A stretch of DNA of 15,296 bases from positions 1 to 15,296 of the forward strand of contig DZCR01000076.1 in the NCBI GenBank assembly GCA_022736495.1, written 5' to 3'. This DNA is from Desulfobacca acetoxidans (lineage in GTDB: Bacteria; Desulfobacterota; Desulfobaccia; Desulfobaccales; 0-14-0-80-60-11). The position numbers and the translations under genes were made by a program. Below the pieces are notes generated by a model. That model was given only the letters and a program-made list of their open reading frames with translations. It was not told the origin of the DNA and did no database searches. This document shows, piece after piece, positions 6,701 through 15,296 of the stretch (positions are counted from its first letter, which is position 1; each line of letters starts with the position of its first letter).

Positions 6701-7869
6701 TGGTGGTGGGCCATAAGGTGGCCGACATCCTGGACGACGAGCGCACCGGCAACACTTACCTGCATGCCGGAGAGCCGGTATCGCCGGAGCTGGTGAGCCG
6801 CCATAACCTGGAGTTCTGGCGTCACGTGTCTTTCGAGGACTCGGGGATAGAAGACCAATTGGATCAACTTCTGGACCGCTATCAGGAACAGTTGCACCTA
6901 GTGAACATGGTCTTCGAGGCCAAGCTGGGCCGGCTCCGGAAGGTGGACGAGCTGCCCCCCGGGGTCATCAAGAAGGTCAAGGTCTTTGTGGCCATGAAGC
7001 GCAAGTTGGCTGTGGGCGACAAGATGGCCGGCCGCCATGGCAATAAGGGGGTGGTGTCCCGGCTGATGCCGGAAGAAGACATGCCCTATTTTGCCGACGG
7101 CACACCGGTAGACATCGTCCTCAACCCCCTGGGCGTGCCTTCCCGCATGAACGTGGGCCAGGTGCTGGAGACCCACATGGGCTGGGCCTCCCATGCCCTG
7201 GGCCAGAGCATCGGGGAGATGATCGATAAATTCTACAGTCTGGAGTCCATCCAGGCGCGCCTGAAGCGGGTCCTGAATGCCGATGAGAATCTGGCCAAGG
7301 AAATCGATTCTCTGACGTACGAGGAAATCCGGCAAATCTGGCAAAAGCATTATCAGGACGGGATTCACATGGCCTCCCCGGTCTTTGACGGCGCCACCGA
7401 AGAAGAGGTGGAGGCCTACCTGGCGGAAGCCGGGTTGCCCACCGGCGGCCAGGCGCGCTTGCGGGATGGGCGCAGCGGTGAGGAGTTCGACCGGGACGTC
7501 ACCGTGGGGGTGATGTATATGATGAAGCTGCATCACCTGGTGGCGGACAAGATCCACGCCCGGTCTATCGGCCCGTATTCCCTGGTGACCCAGCAGCCCC
7601 TGGGCGGCAAGGCCCAGTTCGGCGGCCAGCGCCTGGGTGAAATGGAAGTTTGGGCCCTGGAGGCCTACGGCGCGGCTTATACGCTGCAGGAATTCCTGAC
7701 GGTGAAATCGGATGACGTGGCCGGCCGCACTCGCATGTACGAAAAGATCTTCAAGGGCGAATACGACCTGGAAGCGGGGTTGCCGGAGTCCTTCAACGTG
7801 CTGGTGCGGGAGCTCAAGAGCCTGGCGCTCAACGTCGAGCTCCTGAAAAAGGACAAGGAAAAGTCCTGA
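3709..7869 (+). CDS. rpoB: RNA polymerase beta subunit
   Basis: Forms half of the active-site cleft of RNA polymerase. It has 1386 residues against 1342 in E. coli, with a constant register: the rifampicin pocket SQLSQFMDQ begins at 521, and Asp528, His538 and Ser543 match E. coli 516, 526 and 531, all wild type. GGYNFEDS places the catalytic-region Glu833-Asp834, and [12 protein letters not shown] carries Lys1105 and Lys1113 (E. coli 1065, 1073). The SI1 (beta-i4) segment occupies about 230-350, and a charged, coiled-coil-like SI2 (beta-i9) segment about 950-1075. Most of the extra length lies between Asp834 and Lys1105 (20 residues) and before the rifampicin pocket (12). ATG at 3709 has AAGGAG (3698-3703) 5 bases upstream. 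The TGA stop is 14 bases from rpoC; the two genes are separate. Confidence 0.99.
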   Translation: MAKALSPLRLYRKNFGKIERIVDISNLIEMQKESYHRFLQKDVEPEARSEHGLQGVFKSVFPIRDFSGVCSLEFVEYGLGDPKYDVDECQQRGMTFEVPMKIRVRLVVHDVGPDTKAQTIRDIKEQEIYFGTLPLMTEHGTFIINGTERVVVSQLHRSPGLFIDHDRAKIHSSGKIIYSARLIPLRGSWIDFEFDPKDILYVRIDRRRKFPATILLKALGYTTEELLNFFYKTQRVLLTGETIQQSFIPELLMDKTTTADIPDPKSGDVLIKKGKRLTPVLIQKMKRAGVESVTSAVTDLVGRVVAHDILDPESGEVLAQCNEMLAEDKIAQLQEKGVKELDLLFIDGVNVSPCLRNTLVADKTATIKDAVLEIYRRLRPSNRPNDEVATSFFQNLFFNPEYYDLSPVGRLKLDLKLRPDPADRLPLTQTTLEREDILLAVRELITQKDREGPVDDIDHLGNRRVRAVGELLENQFRVGLVRMERAIKERMAIQDLDTLMPHDLVNAKPVQAVIKEFFGTSQLSQFMDQTNPLSEITHKRRLSALGPGGLTRERAGFEVRDVHPTHYGRICPIETPEGPNIGLIVSLSTFARVNELGFIETPYRVVDKVEKRGKVETRVTKQIKYLSALEEADKVIAQANARLDSKGRFKDEMIEARKWGEFIIAHPDQIEYMDVSPNQLVSVAASLIPFLEHDDANRALMGSNMQRQAVPLLTSSTPLVGTGMEGVVARDSGVTVTARRRGYVEDVDSTRIVIRAAESGPGGDGSPVDIYKMTKFQRTNQNTCFNQRPIVAPGDLVEKGQIIADGPATAMGQLALGKNVMVAFMPWGGYNFEDSILVSERLIKDDVFTSIHIEEFEVMARDTKLGKEDITRDIPNVGEDALSNLDESGIISLGSEVRPGDILVGKITPKGETQLTPEEKLLRAIFGEKAGDVKDTSLRVPPGIEGVVIDARVFSRKGVEKDDRSRSIEDEAVAKLQKDQADEISIITQSFRQQVKDLVVGHKVADILDDERTGNTYLHAGEPVSPELVSRHNLEFWRHVSFEDSGIEDQLDQLLDRYQEQLHLVNMVFEAKLGRLRKVDELPPGVIKKVKVFVAMKRKLAVGDKMAGRHGNKGVVSRLMPEEDMPYFADGTPVDIVLNPLGVPSRMNVGQVLETHMGWASHALGQSIGEMIDKFYSLESIQARLKRVLNADENLAKEIDSLTYEEIRQIWQKHYQDGIHMASPVFDGATEEEVEAYLAEAGLPTGGQARLRDGRSGEEFDRDVTVGVMYMMKLHHLVADKIHARSIGPYSLVTQQPLGGKAQFGGQRLGEMEVWALEAYGAAYTLQEFLTVKSDDVAGRTRMYEKIFKGEYDLEAGLPESFNVLVRELKSLALNVELLKKDKEKS

Positions 7870-7883
7870 GGATATAGCCTCTT

Positions 7884-12116
<4,233 letters not shown>

Positions 12117-12120
12117 TAGG

Positions 12121-12150
12121 TTGACAATCTTCTCCCTATTAAATTAAAAT
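12121..12150 (+). promoter_or_regulatory. sigma70-type promoter for the str operon (rpsL-rpsG-fusA-tuf)
   Basis: A perfect -35 box TTGACA (12121-12126), an 18-base spacer and a -10 box TAAAAT (12145-12150, 5 of 6) predict a start near 12157 and a leader of about 40 bases before rpsL. The -35 box begins 4 bases after the rpoC stop. The surrounding 12137-12160 is very AT-rich in a GC-rich neighbourhood. An inverted repeat AAATTAA 12141-12147 with TTAATTT 12153-12159 overlaps the -10 box and might be an operator or chance. No terminator separates rpoC from rpsL, so read-through from rpoBC is also likely. Confidence 0.72.
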
Positions 12151-12198
12151 AATTAATTTGGGTAGCTGTTTAATCGAGCAGCGGGAAGCGGAGTGTGT

Positions 12199-12570
12199 AT
12201 GCCTACTATCAACCAATTGATTCGCAAAGGCCGGGAGCAGCAGAAGAAGCGGACTACGTGTCCGGCCCTGCAAAGCTGTCCCCAAAAACGGGGGGTGTGT
12301 GTCCGGGTTTATACCACCACGCCCAAGAAACCGAATTCGGCGTTGCGCAAAGTAGCGAGGGTGCGTCTCACCAACGGCATCGAGGTGACTACCTATATCC
12401 CCGGCGTGGGGCACAACCTCCAGGAGCACTCGGTGGTGCTTATTCGAGGCGGCCGGGTGAAGGATTTGCCCGGCGTGCGCTACCATGTGATTCGGGGCAC
12501 CCTGGACGCTTCCGGGGTACAGGATCGACGGCGGGGACGTTCCAAATACGGGGCCAAGCGGCCGAAGTAA
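12199..12570 (+). CDS. rpsL: ribosomal protein S12 (uS12)
   Basis: Decoding-centre protein of the small subunit that monitors codon-anticodon pairing; the classic streptomycin target. It has 123 residues, normal length. The PNSALRK block follows TTTPKK, giving Lys43, and [13 protein letters not shown] gives Lys88 and Asp89 (the residue that is methylthiolated in E. coli). Both lysines are wild type, so no streptomycin-resistance change is seen. An in-frame GTG at 12193 would add two residues (MC); ATG at 12199 is chosen because S12 proteins begin MPTINQL and CGGAG (12189-12193) or GGGAAG (12183-12188) lies at a suitable distance. It is the first gene behind the promoter at 12121. Confidence 0.98.
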   Translation: MPTINQLIRKGREQQKKRTTCPALQSCPQKRGVCVRVYTTTPKKPNSALRKVARVRLTNGIEVTTYIPGVGHNLQEHSVVLIRGGRVKDLPGVRYHVIRGTLDASGVQDRRRGRSKYGAKRPK

Positions 12571-12573
12571 TTA

Positions 12574-12632
12574 GTGAGCAGTGATCAGTGACCAGTGGTC
12601 AGTTTCGCTGGCGACCGGCACCTGATAACTGG
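12574..12632 (+). repeat. heptanucleotide tandem repeat with inverted partner, between rpsL and rpsG
   Basis: Four direct 7-base units of the form GTGANCA or close to it lie at 12574-12580, 12581-12587, 12588-12594 and 12595-12601. On the other strand 12621-12636 shows two diverged units (GTTGCCA, GTTATCA). As a result CCAGTGGTCAG 12592-12602 pairs with CTGATAACTGG 12622-12632 at 10 of 11 positions, counting one G-T pair, around a 19-base loop that contains CTGG/CCGG. It resembles short dispersed heptad repeats seen in other bacteria. It fills most of the 85-base gap, where E. coli has the S7 autoregulatory mRNA site. It is too short and irregular for CRISPR. Confidence 0.7.
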
Positions 12633-12655
12633 CAACTTCATAAAGGTAGGAAGCT

Positions 12656-13126
12656 ATGCCCAGAAAAGGCGGAGTGGTCAAGCGCCCGGTGCCCCAGGAC
12701 CTGAAATACAACGATGTCCTGGTAAGCCGGTTTATCAACGGGCTAATGGAGCGAGGCAAGAAGAGCACGGCCCAGCGCATCCTCTATAATGCCATGGAGC
12801 TGGTGGGGCAGCGGGGCAACGACGATCCCCTGAAGCTCTTTCACCAGGCCGTGGAAAACGTCAAGCCTTTGATCGAGGTGAAATCCCGCCGGGTGGGCGG
12901 CGCCACCTATCAGGTGCCCATCGAAGTCCGGGCCGACCGCCGGGCCTCCCTGGCCATCCGCTGGCTCATCAACTACTCCAAGGCTCGGAGCGAAAAGTCC
13001 ATGGAGGCCAAACTGGCCGCCGAATTGCTGGATGCAGCCAACAACCGGGGCACCTCCATAAAGAAGCGGGAAGATACGCATAAGATGGCCGAGGCGAACA
13101 AAGCCTTTGCTCACTATAGATGGTAA
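12656..13126 (+). CDS. rpsG: ribosomal protein S7 (uS7)
   Basis: Primary assembly protein of the small-subunit head; binds the 3' domain of 16S rRNA and lines the E site. It has 156 residues, the standard length, with the N-terminal [13 protein letters not shown], the helical core including [19 protein letters not shown], the beta-hairpin near [11 protein letters not shown] and the conserved end [13 protein letters not shown] at 12656 follows TAGGAAG a few bases upstream. In E. coli S7 represses its own translation through the rpsL-rpsG interval; here that interval is a repeat element, so this control is doubtful or built differently. The TAA stop at 13124-13126 is 6 bases before fusA, in the same reading frame. 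Confidence 0.98.
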   Translation: MPRKGGVVKRPVPQDLKYNDVLVSRFINGLMERGKKSTAQRILYNAMELVGQRGNDDPLKLFHQAVENVKPLIEVKSRRVGGATYQVPIEVRADRRASLAIRWLINYSKARSEKSMEAKLAAELLDAANNRGTSIKKREDTHKMAEANKAFAHYRW

Positions 13127-13132
13127 ACTAAT

Positions 13133-15223
13133 TTGGCACGACAGACCCCGTTAAGCCGGGTACGGAATATTGGGTTCATGGCCCACATCGACGCCGGTAA
13201 AACCACCACTACGGAACGCATCCTCTTCTACACGGGGGTGACGCACCGCTTGGGCGAAGTGCACGACGGCCAGGCCACGATGGACTGGATGGCCCAGGAA
13301 CAGGAACGCGGTATTACCATTACCAGCGCCGCCACCACCTGCTACTGGAAAGACCATCGCATTAACATCATCGACACGCCGGGCCACGTGGATTTTACCA
13401 TTGAAGTGGAGCGGTCGCTTAGGGTGCTGGATGGCGTGGTGGCGGTATTCGATGCGGTGGGCGGAGTTGAGCCCCAAAGCGAGACGGTGTGGCGGCAGGC
13501 CGACCGTTACGGCGTACCGCGGCTGGCCTTTATCAATAAGATGGACCGGGTGGGCGCGGACATCTCCCGATGCCTGCGGATGATGCGCGAGCGCCTCAAA
13601 GCTACGCCGGTTCTCCTGCAGCTTCCCCTGGGGGAAGAAGACAAGTTCCGAGGGATGATTGATCTCATCCATATGCAGGCCACCGTGTATGACGAAACCG
13701 CCAAAGCCACGGGGACGCAATTTGAAGTCGTTGAGATCCCGGCGGCTGAGCGGGACCGTGCGGAAGAGGCCCGGAATGAAATGCTGGAAGTGCTCTCCGA
13801 AGTCGATGAGGGCATCATGGAGCGCTACCTGGCCGACGAACCGGTGGACGCAGCCATGATCAAGGCGGCCTTGCGCCGGGGCACCGTTGGCCTGGAAATA
13901 GTGCCGGTCTTGTGCGGTTCGGCCTTTAAGAACAAGGGCGTGCAGGCTTTGCTGGACGCGGTGGTGGACTACTTGCCGTCGCCCCTGGATGTGCCCCCGG
14001 TGCAGGGTGAGGACGCCAAAGGCAATGTGGTGGAGCGTCCCCCTTCGGATGACGCGCCGCTGGCCGCCCTGGCCTTTAAGCTTTTGAGCGACCCCTTTAT
14101 CGGCCATCTCACGTTTTTGCGGGTTTACTCCGGAGTTTTGGTCACCGGCAGCAGCGTGCTGAACGCCACCAAAGGCGTCAGGGAGCGCGTCGGGCGGCTG
14201 CTCAAGATGCACGCCAACAAACGGGAAGAGATCAGCGAGGCCTATGCCGGCGACATAGTGGCCGCGGTGGGGATGAAGAACACCACTACCGGCGATACCC
14301 TGGCGGATGAGCTGGATCCGGTGGTGTTGGAGACCTTGCACATTCCCCAACCGGTCATCGATATTGCCATCGAGCCCGCCACCAAGGTGGACCAGGACAA
14401 GCTGGGCCAGTCTTTGGCCAAGATTGCTGCGGAAGATCCGTCGTTTAGGGTCCACACCGATACCGACACCGGCCAGACGATTATTTCTGGGATGGGGGAG
14501 CTTCACCTGGAAATCATTGTGGATCGCCTGATGCGGGAGTTCAAGGTGGACGCCCGGGTGGGCAAACCTCAGGTGGCCTACCGGGAAACTATCACCACCG
14601 AGGCCGAAGCCGAAGGCAAATTTGTCCGGCAGAGCGGCGGCCGGGGCCAGTACGGCCACGTGGTGCTGAATGTCAAGCCCCTGCCGGCCGGCGAGGGCGT
14701 AGTCTTCGCCAATAAGATTGTGGGGGGCGTAATCCCCAAGGAATACATTCCTGCGGTGGAGCGGGGCGTCAAAGAGGCTGCGGCCACCGGGATTTTGGGC
14801 TACCCCATGGTGGATGTGGAAATTGACCTGGTTTACGGTTCCTACCACGAAGTGGACTCTTCGGAACGGTCCTTTTTGATCGCCGGGTCCATGGGGTTCA
14901 AGGAGGCCGCCAAGCGGGCCAAGCCGGTGCTTTTGGAGCCCATCATGGACCTGGAAGTGGTGGCCCCGGAAGATTTTGTGGGTGAAGTGATGGGTGAGCT
15001 GAACGCCCGGCGGGGCCGGGTGACGGGCATGGAAAGCCGGGGTTCCACCCAGATCATTCACGGCCAGGTGCCGTTGGCCACCATGTTCGGCTACGCCACG
15101 ACGCTCAGGAGTTCCACCCAGGGGCGGGCCACGTTTACCATGCAATTCGATCACTATGAACCTGTTGCCGCCTCCCTGGCGGAGGAGATCTTGGGCCGGC
15201 GTCAAGTCCGGGCAGGATCCTGA
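13133..15223 (+). CDS. fusA: elongation factor G (EF-G)
   Basis: GTPase that drives translocation and, with RRF, ribosome recycling. It has 696 residues (E. coli 704). G1 is AHIDAGKTT (17-25), G3 is DTPGH with catalytic His85, G4 is NKMD (135-138). Domain IV contains [11 protein letters not shown] (His509), and GSYHEVDSS places His572 at the tip residue equivalent to E. coli His583. All catalytic residues are present. The start must be TTG at 13133: it gives the conserved [14 protein letters not shown], an in-frame stop lies 9 bases upstream, and the next ATG (residue 16) would remove the conserved N-terminus. No good Shine-Dalgarno sequence is visible, so initiation probably depends on ribosomes finishing rpsG. 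The TGA stop is 21 bases before tuf. Confidence 0.98.
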   Translation: MARQTPLSRVRNIGFMAHIDAGKTTTTERILFYTGVTHRLGEVHDGQATMDWMAQEQERGITITSAATTCYWKDHRINIIDTPGHVDFTIEVERSLRVLDGVVAVFDAVGGVEPQSETVWRQADRYGVPRLAFINKMDRVGADISRCLRMMRERLKATPVLLQLPLGEEDKFRGMIDLIHMQATVYDETAKATGTQFEVVEIPAAERDRAEEARNEMLEVLSEVDEGIMERYLADEPVDAAMIKAALRRGTVGLEIVPVLCGSAFKNKGVQALLDAVVDYLPSPLDVPPVQGEDAKGNVVERPPSDDAPLAALAFKLLSDPFIGHLTFLRVYSGVLVTGSSVLNATKGVRERVGRLLKMHANKREEISEAYAGDIVAAVGMKNTTTGDTLADELDPVVLETLHIPQPVIDIAIEPATKVDQDKLGQSLAKIAAEDPSFRVHTDTDTGQTIISGMGELHLEIIVDRLMREFKVDARVGKPQVAYRETITTEAEAEGKFVRQSGGRGQYGHVVLNVKPLPAGEGVVFANKIVGGVIPKEYIPAVERGVKEAAATGILGYPMVDVEIDLVYGSYHEVDSSERSFLIAGSMGFKEAAKRAKPVLLEPIMDLEVVAPEDFVGEVMGELNARRGRVTGMESRGSTQIIHGQVPLATMFGYATTLRSSTQGRATFTMQFDHYEPVAASLAEEILGRRQVRAGS

Positions 15224-15230
15224 TTAAAGT

Positions 15231-15236
15231 AGGAGG
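15231..15236 (+). promoter_or_regulatory. Shine-Dalgarno sequence of tuf
   Basis: AGGAGG lies 8 bases before the tuf ATG. Its strength contrasts with the missing site before fusA and suits the most abundant protein of the operon. Confidence 0.8.
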
Positions 15237-15244
15237 AAGTTCTC

Positions 15245-15296
15245 ATGGCCAAGAAGAAGTTTGAGCGGAAGAAGCCGCACGTGAATGTGGGAACGA
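15245..15296 (+). CDS. tuf: elongation factor Tu, first 17 codons only (cut by window end)
   Basis: GTPase that brings aminoacyl-tRNA to the ribosome. Only the N-terminus MAKKKFERKKPHVNVGT is visible, ending just before the expected IGHVDHGKTT G1 loop. It matches the EF-Tu start MAKxKFERxKPHVNVGT closely, and position after fusA is the standard str-operon order. The ATG is fixed by the strong AGGAGG upstream. Whether a second tuf copy exists, as is frequent upstream of rpmG and tRNA-Trp, cannot be seen here. Confidence 0.95.
   Translation, partial: MAKKKFERKKPHVNVGT

Noticed and set aside
12141..12159. AT-only inverted repeat as an rpoC terminator
   Set aside because: The stem is made of A-T pairs only and is followed by GGG rather than T residues; it overlaps the promoter -10 region.
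12325..12465. Possible streptomycin-resistance changes in rpsL
   Set aside because: Lys43 and Lys88 are both wild type.
12574..12601. CRISPR-like direct repeats
   Set aside because: Units are 7 bases with no spacers; this is a short tandem repeat.
13151..15205. 684-codon open frame on the - strand opposite fusA
   Set aside because: Same reasoning: a mirror of GC-rich fusA codon use, His/Gly-rich, with no recognizable domain or plausible start region.

Overview
This window holds the bacterial transcription-translation super-operon, read entirely on the + strand: tRNA-Trp (3' part) - secE - nusG - rplK - rplA - rplJ - rplL - rpoB - rpoC - rpsL - rpsG - fusA - tuf (first 17 codons). All protein-coding identifications rest on strongly conserved family sequence and I regard them as secure. 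The organism is a GC-rich bacterium. The gene order, the insertion domains in both large RNA polymerase subunits (beta SI1 and SI2-like segments, an insertion in the beta' trigger loop) and the style of intergenic repeats suggest a Gram-negative of the Desulfobacterota (old Deltaproteobacteria), perhaps near Desulfobacca or the Syntrophobacterales. That placement is inference; only a tree of RpoB/RpoC could settle it.

Layout: 1-54 tRNA-Trp; 55-269 non-coding leader; 270-1139 secE-nusG (protein export and transcription elongation); 1757-3630 with rplK at 1220-1645 (L11, L1, L10, L7/L12: the L1 stalk and the GTPase-recruiting stalk); 3709-12116 rpoB-rpoC (RNA polymerase core); 12199-15296 the str operon (S12, S7, EF-G, EF-Tu). 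A strong sigma70-type promoter lies between rpoC and rpsL, so the str operon probably has its own transcription start as well as read-through from rpoBC. Stalk proteins L10, L7/L12 and L11 recruit EF-G and EF-Tu, NusG binds the beta/beta' clamp, and SecE serves the translocon, so the products act in one chain from RNA synthesis to protein synthesis and export.

The unusual part is between the genes. There are six coding gaps of about 78 to 162 bases (not counting the tRNA-secE spacer). Four carry palindromic, repeat-like elements of four different sequence types: nusG-rplK, rplK-rplA, rplL-rpoB and rpsL-rpsG. The other two are AT-rich: rplJ-rplL, possibly a leader or promoter, and rpoC-rpsL, with a clear promoter. 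The elements lie where other bacteria keep L1, S7 and attenuator or RNase III control sites. The rplJ leader that normally carries the L10 autoregulatory structure has no room here (11 bases), while the rplJ-rplL gap is long. fusA starts with TTG and has no good Shine-Dalgarno sequence, immediately behind rpsG and in the same reading frame.

I found no new defence, mobile or metabolic system, CRISPR array, rRNA, frameshift or broken gene. No gene-free stretch exceeds 300 bases.
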